DNA of 64,000 bases from an uncultured SAR86 cluster bacterium (GTDB lineage: Bacteria > Pseudomonadota > Gammaproteobacteria > Magnimaribacterales > Magnimaribacteraceae), in NCBI GenBank assembly GCA_938048695.1, contig CALIUO010000018.1, forward strand, positions 1 to 64,000, given 5' to 3'. The position numbers and the translations under genes were made by a program. The notes under the pieces are model-generated. The model was not told the origin of the DNA, searched no databases, and worked only from the letters and a program-made list of their open reading frames with translations. This document shows, one piece after another, positions 1 to 9,558 of the stretch. Position 1 is the first letter of the stretch. Every line of letters begins with the position of its first letter.

Positions 1-268
1 GTTACAAAGCCTTTTGCATCTTCCAGATCTTTTACCCCAATAGGTATTCCTGCAAGTTTGCCGACTGTTTCACCTTTTTGAATTAAAGCATCTATCTGCT
101 TTGCTTGTTCTATTGCGTCTTCGTGATTGACTGCACAAAAAGCATTTAGCCGTTCATCATACTTATCTATGTTATCTAAAGCGGCTTGCGTGACCTCTGT
201 AGCCGACATTTTTTTTGACTGAATATTACTAGCCAAATCTTTCAATGAGTAATCTCTAAAGTCCATAG
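1..268 (-). CDS. Amidase-signature family protein (GatA-like), N-terminal part, truncated by the window edge
   Basis: Reverse-strand translation from ATG at 268: MDFRDYSLKDLASNIQSKKMSATEVTQAALDNIDKYDERLNAFCAVNHEDAIEQAKQIDALIQKGETVGKLAGIPIGVKDLEDAKGF; the GIPIGVKD motif carries the catalytic Lys of the amidase signature family. Confidence 0.85.
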
Positions 269-330
269 TGTTCTCTCCAATTATTTAAACGATGTTATCA
301 TTTTTTTAGTAGTATGATTTCAAATTAATT

Positions 331-1542
331 ATGAACTTTGAACACACACAAAAGACAAAAGAACTTATAGGCCTCGTATCTAATTTTATAGATCAAAAAA
401 TTAAACCGAGAGAAAAAGAATATGATCAAGCCATGGCTTCCTTTAGAGAATCTGGAGATCAATGGCAGGTCCCAGAAGTTTTATATGAGCTAAAACAAGA
501 AGCAAGGGAGATTGGTCTTTGGAATTTTTCTTTAACTGGAGATTTGGGATATGGACTCTCTAATCTAGAGTTTGCCCCTCTAGCTGAATTAATGGGAGTT
601 GGTTGGACATCTGAGGTCTTCAACTCCTCGGCTCCTGATGCAGGCAATATGGAAGTGCTTGATAAGTATGGAAGCGATTATCAAAAGGAAAAGTGGCTTG
701 CTCCTTTACTTCAAGGAGAAATACGTTCAGCTTTCGCAATGACTGAACCAAATGTAGCTTCTTCTGATGCTACAAATATTTCTAGCACCATTATGAGAGA
801 CGGTGATGAATATGTTCTTAATGGAGAAAAATGGTGGACTTCGGGTTACGGTAGACCTGATTGCAAGTTTATGATTTTCATGGGAGTTTCTAATCCTGAA
901 GCTCCTAAGCATCAAAGGCAGTCGCAGATAATTGTTCCAAAAGACAGCCCAGGAATAAGCTTAAAGAGAATGCTTACGGTGTATGGTTCAGATCACGCTC
1001 CAAATGGCCACGCTCATTTAAGTTTTGAGAATGTAAGAGTCCCTAAAGATAATATGATTTTAGGTGAGGGGAGGGGATTCGAAATCGCTCAAGGTAGATT
1101 AGGACCAGGACGTATTCATCATTGTATGAAAATTATCGGTGCTGCAGAAATGGCCCTAGAACTTCTTTGTAAAAGAGCTTCCTCAAGAAAAGCATTCGGT
1201 AAAGCAATCGCTGAATTGGGAGGTAACTACGATGTTATTGCAAAATGTCGCAATGAAATTGAAATGTGCAGACTCCTAACATTAAAAGCTGCCTATATGA
1301 TGGACACTCAAGGAAACAAAAAAGCAAAAAGTGAAATAGCTCAACCTAAGGTTGAAGTACCTAGCATGGCAGTAAGGGTTATTGAGAGAGCTGTCCAAAT
1401 ACATGGTGGAGCTGGGGTTTCTCAAGATACTCCACTAGCAAGTCTATATAGCTCAATAAGATATCTTAGAATCGGAGATGGGCCTGACGAAGTGCACTTA
1501 AGAACTATTGCCAAGGAGGAGTTGAATAAATATATAGATTAG
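331..1542 (+). CDS. Acyl-CoA dehydrogenase family protein
   Basis: [24 protein letters not shown] and [35 protein letters not shown] are ACAD motifs. Confidence 0.92.
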   Translation: MNFEHTQKTKELIGLVSNFIDQKIKPREKEYDQAMASFRESGDQWQVPEVLYELKQEAREIGLWNFSLTGDLGYGLSNLEFAPLAELMGVGWTSEVFNSSAPDAGNMEVLDKYGSDYQKEKWLAPLLQGEIRSAFAMTEPNVASSDATNISSTIMRDGDEYVLNGEKWWTSGYGRPDCKFMIFMGVSNPEAPKHQRQSQIIVPKDSPGISLKRMLTVYGSDHAPNGHAHLSFENVRVPKDNMILGEGRGFEIAQGRLGPGRIHHCMKIIGAAEMALELLCKRASSRKAFGKAIAELGGNYDVIAKCRNEIEMCRLLTLKAAYMMDTQGNKKAKSEIAQPKVEVPSMAVRVIERAVQIHGGAGVSQDTPLASLYSSIRYLRIGDGPDEVHLRTIAKEELNKYID

Positions 1543-1808
1543 TGGTTTAAACCTTTTTCAGTTTCTACTGACTTTATCGAGAGCATTTTTTTAGCAAATT
1601 CCATTTCTTTGTCTGCGTTAAGTTTATTCAGTTTGAACTGCTCTGAGTCTTGTGTAGCTATAATTATCCTTCCAGAATCTGTATCTACCCTGATGCTATC
1701 GGTTTTGAAGATCTTATTTTCTTTAGATATTACAATTGCCTCAAGTTCATTGTTGAGGTCTTCTACATGACAACCTTCAATTAACTGCTTTAATTCTTTT
1801 AATTTCAT
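1539..1808 (-). CDS. Hypothetical protein (89 aa)
   Basis: Open frame filling the gap; shares a TTAG double stop with the upstream + gene. Confidence 0.6.
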   Translation of the reverse strand: MKLKELKQLIEGCHVEDLNNELEAIVISKENKIFKTDSIRVDTDSGRIIIATQDSEQFKLNKLNADKEMEFAKKMLSIKSVETEKGLNH

Positions 1809-1853
1809 ATTTACATTGTATCAATAATATAAAGTATATGACAGCGCTGTCTT

Positions 1854-2453
1854 TTAATGAAAGTCAGCTGCCAGGCTCTTCAAAGTAGTTAGAGGTATCT
1901 CTTTTGTTTTTATATTATATTTAGAGTGGTCTATGCCAGCGTATAACATTTTGGCACTTTTGAAGTCGGCGATCATATTCTTGTCAAATTCAAATCTCAA
2001 AAAATGCACAGCTGAAGTTTTTTCTTCATTTGATCTTTCTAGATCTTCATCAGCTACAGCATAAACTCTTTCATTTTCGCCAATTTGTAACCATACCTTG
2101 TTTTCGACAAGGTGCAGATCTTTCAATTTTTCTGCTCTGACTTCTTTATCAGGATATTCTATCAGCATTGTAGCTTTTAAGTTAGCTCCATCAGGTATAA
2201 GTGGGTTATATGCGCCTAACTCCTCTTCGATTCCTTCAGAATCAAATATCTTCTCAATCCTTAGCATTTCTTGTACTTGATACTTAATTGTCTCTATACT
2301 TTCAAAAAGTAAGCTGATATTTTCTCCAATTTGTATGAGTCTATCTTTTTTCAGTTGTATAACCTCGGCACGAAGTTCCTCCCTTCGTTCACTATATTCT
2401 TCTAATGAAAGTAAGTCAGTTTTGTTTAATTTTGTCATTTTATTCAACTCCAT
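1854..2453 (-). CDS. DUF3501-like protein
   Basis: EYSERREELRAEVIQLKKDRLIQIGENISLLFESIETIKYQVQEMLRIEKI resembles DUF3501 proteins; downstream of the Fe-S protein and rubrerythrin genes. Confidence 0.75.
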   Translation of the reverse strand: MELNKMTKLNKTDLLSLEEYSERREELRAEVIQLKKDRLIQIGENISLLFESIETIKYQVQEMLRIEKIFDSEGIEEELGAYNPLIPDGANLKATMLIEYPDKEVRAEKLKDLHLVENKVWLQIGENERVYAVADEDLERSNEEKTSAVHFLRFEFDKNMIADFKSAKMLYAGIDHSKYNIKTKEIPLTTLKSLAADFH

Positions 2454-3786
2454 AAGCTTTTTTGATTAATGAAATTGGATGGGCGGAGTCTGGTTTATTC
2501 TTTGAAACATGTTGTATTTGTTTTGCAGCAAGAGGGCAGTCACTTGTGAGGTGATCAGCTTCTGATTCATCTACTTTTCTTGAAACAGGTCTAGCAATTT
2601 TTACTGAATTATTATGCGTTTCTTCCTTTACTGCATAAGTGCCATCATGACCTGAACAACGTTCGATAGCCTGAACCTCTGTATCGGGAACAAGTTCTAA
2701 CAATTCTTTTGTTTTTGGACCTATATTTTGCACTCTTTGATGACAAGCAACTTGATATGCTATCTTTCCTAGCGACTTTTTAAAGTCCTTATTAAGAAGT
2801 CCTTTATCTTCTCTGTATGATAGATATTCGAAAGGATCAAAAATATGCTGTTTAATCTTCTTTAAATCCTGATTATCATCGAACAGCAATGGCAGCTCTT
2901 GTTTGTACATCAAAACACACGAAGGTACCAACGAGATGATGTCATACCCTTGCTCAATCTCGGCAAGAAGAAGAGGAGTGTTTTGCTTCATCAAACTTTC
3001 TACTGACTTAAGGTCACCTAGATCAAGTTTCGGCATTCCACAGCACTTGTCATCAATCATGAGTTTTGCTTCAACTCCATTGTGCTCCAGAACTTTGAGC
3101 AAATCATTTGCAAGATTCGCATCATTATTTCTGCAATAACAGCCAGTGTAAACAGCTACTTTTCCAGTCGTCTTCTCAGTAGTAGTTACTTTTTCAATAG
3201 TTTTTGGAGTGTACTTTTCTACAGAGCTCTCAAATTTTGGCCAAGGGGCATCTGCATGAACTCCTGTTATTTTTGAAGCTACTTTCCTAGCTGAACTATT
3301 TGAAGAAATTGCTTCATAGGTTATATCTAGGAGCGGAAGTTTCATGAACTTTCCAAGTTTATCTGTCGAGGTCAAGACTTTATCTCTTACTCTTTTTTTG
3401 AGAGATTTATTTTTTTCTTCGTAGGCTATTGCTTTTCCTCTGAGCATTAGGTGGGGAAAATCAAGTGCCCAAGGGTGTGGAGGAACGTAAGGACATTTTG
3501 TTTGATAGCAGAGATCGCACATGTAACATTCGTCTACCACTTTCTGAAAGTCATTTTTGTCGACTCCATCTAATTCAAATGTATCTGACTCATCAATTAG
3601 GTCAAATAAGGTTGGAAAAGATTCGCACAGACTTACGCACCTCCTGCAGGTGTGACAAACATCATAAACTCTTTCGGATTCTTTAAGGAATTCCTCTTTG
3701 TCCATAAAAGATGGATCCTTCCAATCAACAGGATGTCTAGTTGGTGCTTCTAAGCCCCCTTCCTTTTCTGAAAATATATCTGACAT
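2440..3786 (-). CDS. Fe-S oxidoreductase, GlpC/HdrD-like (heterodisulfide-reductase-related)
   Basis: Two [4Fe-4S] ferredoxin motifs (CHTCRRCVSLC, CYMCDLCYQTKCP) and CCG-type domains (YTGCYCRNND, DKCCGMP, RCSGHDG). Confidence 0.85.
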   Translation of the reverse strand: MSDIFSEKEGGLEAPTRHPVDWKDPSFMDKEEFLKESERVYDVCHTCRRCVSLCESFPTLFDLIDESDTFELDGVDKNDFQKVVDECYMCDLCYQTKCPYVPPHPWALDFPHLMLRGKAIAYEEKNKSLKKRVRDKVLTSTDKLGKFMKLPLLDITYEAISSNSSARKVASKITGVHADAPWPKFESSVEKYTPKTIEKVTTTEKTTGKVAVYTGCYCRNNDANLANDLLKVLEHNGVEAKLMIDDKCCGMPKLDLGDLKSVESLMKQNTPLLLAEIEQGYDIISLVPSCVLMYKQELPLLFDDNQDLKKIKQHIFDPFEYLSYREDKGLLNKDFKKSLGKIAYQVACHQRVQNIGPKTKELLELVPDTEVQAIERCSGHDGTYAVKEETHNNSVKIARPVSRKVDESEADHLTSDCPLAAKQIQHVSKNKPDSAHPISLIKKAYGVE

Positions 3787-3796
3787 AGGGATATCA

Positions 3797-3823
3797 AATA
3801 AGGTGCGTTGACCGCACCTTATT
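3797..3823 (-). terminator. Perfect 11-bp inverted repeat, 5-nt loop, between rubrerythrin and the downstream Fe-S gene
   Basis: AATAAGGTGCG-TTGAC-CGCACCTTATT. In the minus-strand sense it follows the rubrerythrin stop and precedes the Fe-S protein ATG; only a weak T-tract follows. Confidence 0.6.
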
Positions 3824-3841
3824 GAGAATTTTAAATAATAA

Positions 3842-4261
3842 TTAAGCTAATTCGTCTAGAGCTTTAGAAAATCTATTAGCATGTGATCTTTCTGCTTTGG
3901 CAAGTGTCTCGAACCAGTCAGCGATTTCATCGAAACCTTCTTCTCTCGCAGTTTTAGCCATTCCTGGATACATGTCTGTATATTCATGTGTTTCACCTGC
4001 TACTGAAGCCTCTAAATTAAGCTTCGTTTCTCCCATAGGAAGTCCTGTTGCAGGATCACCAGTTTCTTCTAAATATTCTAAATGACCATGAGCATGACCA
4101 GTTTCACCCTCTGCAGTTGAACGAAAAACAGCTGCAACATCATTATGACCTTCCACATCTGCCTTTGCTGCAAAGTATAGGTATCTTCTGTTTGCTTGAG
4201 ATTCACCTGCAAATGCATCTTTTAGATTCTGTTCAGTATTTGTTCCTTTAAGACCTGACAT
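3842..4261 (-). CDS. Rubrerythrin family protein
   Basis: LKDAFAGESQANRRYLYFAAKADVEGHNDVAAVFRSTAEGETGHAHGHLEYL and FDEIADWFETLAKAERSHANRF: diiron ExxH motifs. Confidence 0.92.
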   Translation of the reverse strand: MSGLKGTNTEQNLKDAFAGESQANRRYLYFAAKADVEGHNDVAAVFRSTAEGETGHAHGHLEYLEETGDPATGLPMGETKLNLEASVAGETHEYTDMYPGMAKTAREEGFDEIADWFETLAKAERSHANRFSKALDELA

Positions 4262-4338
4262 TATTTTCTCCGTTTATAAAAGACTCTATTTTAGAGTAAT
4301 TTTTTTTTAAATTTGTTGATGAAATCCATTATTACTTT

Positions 4339-4357
4339 GATAACAATTCTCATTAAT
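4339..4357. promoter_or_regulatory. Candidate Fur box
   Basis: Minus-strand ATTAATGAGAATTGTTATC matches 14 of 19 positions of the GATAATGATAATCATTATC consensus by hand comparison; lies between divergent rubrerythrin and oxyR. Confidence 0.4.
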
Positions 4358-4435
4358 AATGAACATTAAATAACTAGTGTGCGAATATTAATTTCTTCTA
4401 TTATATTTGTATAATCATTTATTCAAATTATAATA

Positions 4436-4450
4436 ATAGATAAAAGCTAT
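4436..4450. promoter_or_regulatory. Candidate OxyR half-site
   Basis: ATAGATAAAAGCTAT fits ATAGnTnnnAnCTAT at every fixed position; ends 1 nt before the oxyR-like ATG. Confidence 0.5.
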
Positions 4451-4451
4451 A

Positions 4452-5369
4452 ATGAATCTTAAAGATCTTAAATACTTTTCTAGTTTAGCAAAGCATAATA
4501 ATTTCAGTAAAGCTGCCAAAGAGTGCTTTGTTACTCAACCTACTCTCAGTAATCAAATTAATAAATTGGAGCAAGAGCTGGGACTTACTCTTTTTGAAAG
4601 AACGAATAGAAAGGTAACAATCACTGAAGAGGGTAAATTAATTCTAGAGGCAGCACAAAAAACACTAGAGACAGCTTCAGAGATAGAAAAGATTGCGCAT
4701 AGATTCAAGCAGCCTTTGATGGGAAAAATCACATTAGGTGCAATTCATACTCTTAGTCCTTATCTTCTTCCAATAATACTGTTGCCATTGAAGGATGCTT
4801 ATCCTGATTTAGACTTGGTACTAGTTGAGGCAACAACCTCGGAATTAATTGAAGATCTAAAAGCAGGAAGAATAGACGCAGCCTTATTGGCAACTTCCAT
4901 TAGAAATGAAAAAAATCTTAAAGAACGTCTTTTATTCAAAGAACCATTTTGGTTAGCTCATCCTGCTAATCATGAGATTTATGATGTTGATGATATAAAA
5001 GTTAAACACCTTCAAAAATTAGATTTACTTTTACTGCCAGAGGAACACTGTTTATCTGATCAAGTAAAGTCAGTTTGTGGACTCAAAAATTTAGATACAG
5101 AAGGTCCAATGCAGTGGCTTCATGCTGGGAGTTTGGAGACAATTTTACAATTTGTAGCAATGGGACAAGGGTCCACTTTGGTTCCTGCTTTAGCAACATA
5201 TGAAGGACGTATCAACACTCAAGGAATGATGGTGAGAAAACTTGATATAGGTGAAGCTTACAGAAATATTTCTATATCTTTTAGAAAAGACTATTCCAAA
5301 GAATCTGATCTCAAAGCTTTAGCTAAATTTATCAAAGAAAACCTTCCTAATACTGTCGAGCCTTTATAA
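4452..5369 (+). CDS. oxyR: LysR-family peroxide regulator OxyR
   Basis: N-terminal LysR HTH; HCLSDQVKSVC aligns with E. coli OxyR HCLRDQAMGFC (redox Cys pair, same spacing); SLETILQFVAMGQGSTLVPALA is also OxyR-like. Confidence 0.85.
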   Translation: MNLKDLKYFSSLAKHNNFSKAAKECFVTQPTLSNQINKLEQELGLTLFERTNRKVTITEEGKLILEAAQKTLETASEIEKIAHRFKQPLMGKITLGAIHTLSPYLLPIILLPLKDAYPDLDLVLVEATTSELIEDLKAGRIDAALLATSIRNEKNLKERLLFKEPFWLAHPANHEIYDVDDIKVKHLQKLDLLLLPEEHCLSDQVKSVCGLKNLDTEGPMQWLHAGSLETILQFVAMGQGSTLVPALATYEGRINTQGMMVRKLDIGEAYRNISISFRKDYSKESDLKALAKFIKENLPNTVEPL

Positions 5370-5413
5370 ATTTTCTTGAAGATTTTCTTATGCACGTTAT
5401 TATTGGTTTATAA

Positions 5414-5488
5414 ATGTAAAGGGGAGGAAAAAGCCTGAGAAATAAACCCTTGAACCTGATCCATACAATGATGGCGGAGGAATTACAT
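5414..5488 (+). promoter_or_regulatory. TPP (THI element) riboswitch
   Basis: GGGGAGG..GCCTGAGAAATAAACCCTTGAACCTGATCCATACAATGATGGCGGAGGAA contains the THI-box CUGAGA and ACCCUUGAACCUGAU elements; P1 can form ATGTAA (5414-5419) with TTACAT (5483-5488). Confidence 0.93.
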
Positions 5489-7586
5489 GACATCACATAA
5501 AATTAAGTTTTTTTTATTTCTATATCTCTTCTTTTTCCAAACTAACATTAACTCTCAAATTATCGACGAAGTCATAGTTATTGGTGACTGGAGAGCAATT
5601 TCTGAATCAGACAAGGATTCAAGTTTGATTATTTTTAACGAAGACAAGATCGATAAGAAACAATATAAACATTTTGAAGATCTATCCTATTCTGTTCCAA
5701 ATTTAAATTTTGCTGCTAGTGATTCTCGACCAAGATACTTCCAAATAAGAGGCATTGGGGAAAGGTCTGGATATGAAGGTACTCCCAACTCTTCAGTTGG
5801 TTTTCTCATTGATGATATTGATTTTTCTGGTCAGGGAGGCATCGCTTCTTCGTATGATGTCCAACAAATAGAAGTTTATCGTGGACCTCAAGGATCGAGG
5901 ATGGGGGCCAATTCTCTTGCTGGACTGGTTTATGTAAAGACGAATGACCCAATTGATATTTTTTTTGCTAAAGCTGATCTTATATTAGGTGATTACGGTA
6001 GAAAAGACATTGGTGCAGTGCTTAATGTACCGATATCTTCTGATTTGAAATATAGAATGAGTCTCAAAAAGGAAGATTCAGATGGATTCAGAAAAAATAT
6101 ATATCTAAAACGATCTGATACTTCTAAGAAAGATGAAAGATCTTACAGATTTAAGTTAGATTGGGATTTGAACGCTATATCATCACTAGACTTGGTCTAC
6201 TTTAGTAATGACTTTGATAATCCCGCAGACATATGGACGATAGATGGCTCTTTGAACACACTTTCTGATAGACCTGGAATGGATTCGCAAGACTCCAAAG
6301 CATTGGGGATAAATTATATCTTCAACGCTCCTACTAATAAGATAAACCTCTTATACTCAAAGACTAATACAGACGTAGTTTTTAGTTATGATGCGGATTG
6401 GGGTAATTCTCTTTCGCACGCACCATTTACATATGATTATTTCTCAGAAACTTTCAGAAAAAGAGATACCGAAAATTTTGAAATCCGACTTTTGTCTGAT
6501 GATGTTGATTTTGGTTCTAGGAATTTCAATTGGATAGTCGGATATTCTGTTTTCAAAATAAAAGAATCAAATAACAAATTTGATGATGGTGCCTACGGTG
6601 ACCCTTTTGATGGCTATGACACATTCTTTAGTGAGTCATTTTTTTCAAGCTATTATTCTTCTAAAAGTAATTCTCTTTTTGGAAATTTAGATTATTTTCT
6701 TAGTTCTAGCTTAAAACTATCTTTTGGTATGCGCTGGGAAGATTGGGATGGTGGTTATTCTGATTCCAATGAAGAGTCATTTAATCCAGCAGACAAGATG
6801 AATGGGGGAAAGATCTCTTTAACCAAAACCACAACTGAAGATTTAACTTTTTTTGTCAGTGCAGCAAAGGGGTATAAACAGGGAGGTTTTAATTTAGGAA
6901 CAGGTCTTGGTGATTCAAGTTTTAGTAACAGCATAAACTATCAGCCTGAATCTTTAATAAATTACGAGTTTGGACTAAATGGCTATATAGATGATTTAGA
7001 TACTTATTTAGATTTCGTTATCTTTCTATCTGATAGAAAAGATCAACAAGTTCTTATTTCAACTCAAGTAGATCCCCAAGACCCTAATACATTTTTGTAC
7101 TTAACAAGAAATGCAGCTGAAGGTAATAACTATGGAGCAGAATTGAGTATTAAGAGAGATTTATCTGACCAGATTAATATATTTTTTGATCTAGGATTGC
7201 TCGAAACTGAAATTACTCATTACTCATCTAGACCTGATTTGGAAGGTAGGGAACAGGCGCACGCTCCAAGCTATAGTTTTTCCACTGGCATGTCTTGGAA
7301 ACTATCTCAAAGATTAGAGTTTATTTTAGACTTAACAGGTAAAAGTGATTTTTATTACTCCGATTCTCACGATAATAAATCTGACAATTATATCCTGACA
7401 AATATAAATCTTTCTTACTCAATGAATAAAGTTAAATATAATTTCTGGGTAAAAAACTTATTTGACGAGTATTACTCCTTAAGAGGGTTCTTCTTTGGAA
7501 ATGAACCTCCAAATTTTGAAGATAAGTTATATGAAAGACATGGAGACCCCAGAAATCTAGGTTTATCCATTCAATATGTATTCTGA
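5487..7586 (+). CDS. TonB-dependent outer membrane receptor (probable thiamin/precursor uptake)
   Basis: Signal peptide, plug (YFQIRGIGERSG, VYRGPQGSRMGANSLAG), C-terminal beta-barrel ending ...LSIQYVF; preceded by a TPP riboswitch. Confidence 0.92.
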   Translation: MTSHKIKFFLFLYLFFFQTNINSQIIDEVIVIGDWRAISESDKDSSLIIFNEDKIDKKQYKHFEDLSYSVPNLNFAASDSRPRYFQIRGIGERSGYEGTPNSSVGFLIDDIDFSGQGGIASSYDVQQIEVYRGPQGSRMGANSLAGLVYVKTNDPIDIFFAKADLILGDYGRKDIGAVLNVPISSDLKYRMSLKKEDSDGFRKNIYLKRSDTSKKDERSYRFKLDWDLNAISSLDLVYFSNDFDNPADIWTIDGSLNTLSDRPGMDSQDSKALGINYIFNAPTNKINLLYSKTNTDVVFSYDADWGNSLSHAPFTYDYFSETFRKRDTENFEIRLLSDDVDFGSRNFNWIVGYSVFKIKESNNKFDDGAYGDPFDGYDTFFSESFFSSYYSSKSNSLFGNLDYFLSSSLKLSFGMRWEDWDGGYSDSNEESFNPADKMNGGKISLTKTTTEDLTFFVSAAKGYKQGGFNLGTGLGDSSFSNSINYQPESLINYEFGLNGYIDDLDTYLDFVIFLSDRKDQQVLISTQVDPQDPNTFLYLTRNAAEGNNYGAELSIKRDLSDQINIFFDLGLLETEITHYSSRPDLEGREQAHAPSYSFSTGMSWKLSQRLEFILDLTGKSDFYYSDSHDNKSDNYILTNINLSYSMNKVKYNFWVKNLFDEYYSLRGFFFGNEPPNFEDKLYERHGDPRNLGLSIQYVF

Positions 7587-8166
7587 TTATCTTTTGCTGG
7601 GACTCGAACTTTTAGCTGTTCTTCTTGCCATCACCTATCTTTTGTTGGCAGTGAGACAGGATATTAGATGTTGGTTTGCCGGTATTGTCAGTTCTCTTAT
7701 TTACTTATTATTAATGTATAAAGCTAATCTTTATATGGAATCTGTACTTCAGATTTTTTATGTCTCAATGGGTATTTATGGTTGGAGACAATGGAATATA
7801 AAAAATACACAAGATAACTTGATGAAAGTAAGTCTGTGGAGCTTTAAGAAGCATGCTGTTGTTATTTTGGCGATCTTGGGCCTTGCTTTTTTAGCAGGTA
7901 ATTTATTGGAAGCTTATACAAATGCTGCCTTACCATTTTTGGACTCTTTGACAACTTTTGGAGCTCTGGCAGCAACCTATATGGTTGCCAAGAAAATATT
8001 AGAAAATTGGATATATTGGTTTGTTATAGATGCAATTTCTGTGGTGCTATTTATAGAAAGGGAACTCTATTTAACATCATTACTCTTTTGTCTATACCTA
8101 GTTATTATTTTCTTTGGTTTTAGGTCTTGGTTGAATGCCTATAAATTGGAGGTATCAAAACAATAG
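7576..8166 (+). CDS. PnuC-family transporter, probable PnuT-type thiamin transporter
   Basis: Polytopic protein with YGWRQWN PnuC motif; overlaps the riboswitch-controlled TonB receptor by 11 bp. Confidence 0.85.
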   Translation: MYSDYLLLGLELLAVLLAITYLLLAVRQDIRCWFAGIVSSLIYLLLMYKANLYMESVLQIFYVSMGIYGWRQWNIKNTQDNLMKVSLWSFKKHAVVILAILGLAFLAGNLLEAYTNAALPFLDSLTTFGALAATYMVAKKILENWIYWFVIDAISVVLFIERELYLTSLLFCLYLVIIFFGFRSWLNAYKLEVSKQ

Positions 8167-8233
8167 TCAAATTCTCTTTTGGTACCATTTTTAAAAAATG
8201 TGAGAGAATATGTAAATATTTTTGGAGATAACT

Positions 8234-8713
8234 ATGGCTAAAGCTTTATATCCTGGTACTTTTGATCCTATAACCTTAGGACATATAGATATAATTGAAA
8301 GAGCTCTTCACCTTTTTGATGAAGTAACTATTGCAATAGCCACAAGCGCTTCCAAAAAACCCATCTTCACCCTCGAAGAGAGAATTGAGCAAGTAGAAAG
8401 AATATTTGAGGGAAATAAAAATGTTAAGGCAATTGGCTTCACTGGTCTGGTTGTTGACCTCGCCAAAGAGCAAGAATCAAATATTCTCATAAGAGGTTTG
8501 AGGGCTGTATCGGACTTTGAATACGAATTCCAACTTGCCAATATGAATAGAGCCATGTCTCCTGATTTAGAGAGCATATTCTTAACACCAAAAGCTAAAT
8601 TTTCTTTTCTATCTTCTACTCTTGTAAGAGAAATAGCCTCTATGGGAGGTGAAATAGATTCATTCGTAGACCCGATCGTGAAAGAAGCTTTACAAAAAAG
8701 ATTTAAAACCTAG
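8234..8713 (+). CDS. coaD: Phosphopantetheine adenylyltransferase
   Basis: [45 protein letters not shown]. Start moved from TTG 8222 to ATG 8234 (MAKALYPG). Confidence 0.97.
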   Translation: MAKALYPGTFDPITLGHIDIIERALHLFDEVTIAIATSASKKPIFTLEERIEQVERIFEGNKNVKAIGFTGLVVDLAKEQESNILIRGLRAVSDFEYEFQLANMNRAMSPDLESIFLTPKAKFSFLSSTLVREIASMGGEIDSFVDPIVKEALQKRFKT

Positions 8714-9521
8714 TCTGACAATTTGGGCAATAAGCACTAGCCCTTTGCCCAATTCTCTGACCTTTTATAATGGTCTTGCACGCATAGCATTCTTTACCTT
8801 CTCTCCCATAAACTTTTAGACTCTGTTTAAAATAACCAGGTTCATTATTTCCGCTCACAAAGTCTCTTAAAGTTGTTCCTCCATCTTTTATAGACTTTTT
8901 AAGAATAGTAACTATTTCATGTGCCAGTATTTCGTATTTATTTCTTGGAACTCTACCTGCTTGAGAAGAAGGCTTTATTCCTGAAGCATATAGTGCCTCG
9001 CTCGCGTATATGTTCCCGACACCCACAACTATTTTTGAGTTCATGATGAAGTTTTTAATTGGAGTTTTTCTTTTCTTTGAGAGTTTAAAGAGATACTCTC
9101 CATTAAAATGATTACCTAATGGTTCCGGTCCAAGATCTTTCAGGAGGAAATGATTATCAAGGTCATCACTCCATAAAAAACATCCAAATCTTCTGGGATC
9201 ACAATACCTCAGAATAGTCCCATCGTTGAAACATATATCTATGTGATCGTGTTTCTTTATATGTTCTTTATCAGAAATCCTCAAACTTCCTGACATCCCT
9301 AGGTGTATTATCAAATGTTCTTTTGAACTCTCAAGTAAGAGGTATTTACCTCTTCTCTTTATGTTATCTATTCTTTTATTTTTTAGTTTCTTTTGAATCA
9401 AAGATACTGGAACAGGCCACCGCAAAGATTTTTGGCGGACTATCACTGAACTAACAGATTTACTTACTATATGAGGCTCAATGCCCCTCAAAGTAGTTTC
9501 AACCTCTGGTAATTCAGGCAC
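8703..9521 (-). CDS. mutM: Formamidopyrimidine-DNA glycosylase
   Basis: [18 protein letters not shown]-terminus; C-terminal [25 protein letters not shown] zinc finger. Confidence 0.97.
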   Translation of the reverse strand: MPELPEVETTLRGIEPHIVSKSVSSVIVRQKSLRWPVPVSLIQKKLKNKRIDNIKRRGKYLLLESSKEHLIIHLGMSGSLRISDKEHIKKHDHIDICFNDGTILRYCDPRRFGCFLWSDDLDNHFLLKDLGPEPLGNHFNGEYLFKLSKKRKTPIKNFIMNSKIVVGVGNIYASEALYASGIKPSSQAGRVPRNKYEILAHEIVTILKKSIKDGGTTLRDFVSGNNEPGYFKQSLKVYGREGKECYACKTIIKGQRIGQRASAYCPNCQTRF

Positions 9522-9558
9522 TATTGAAAATTTAATCCTTTTGAACTGTGGTACTTTC

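Noticed and set aside
4414-4428. Second OxyR half-site 7 nt upstream of the perfect one
   Set aside because: ATCATTTATTCAAAT matches only about half of the fixed positions; not reported as a site.
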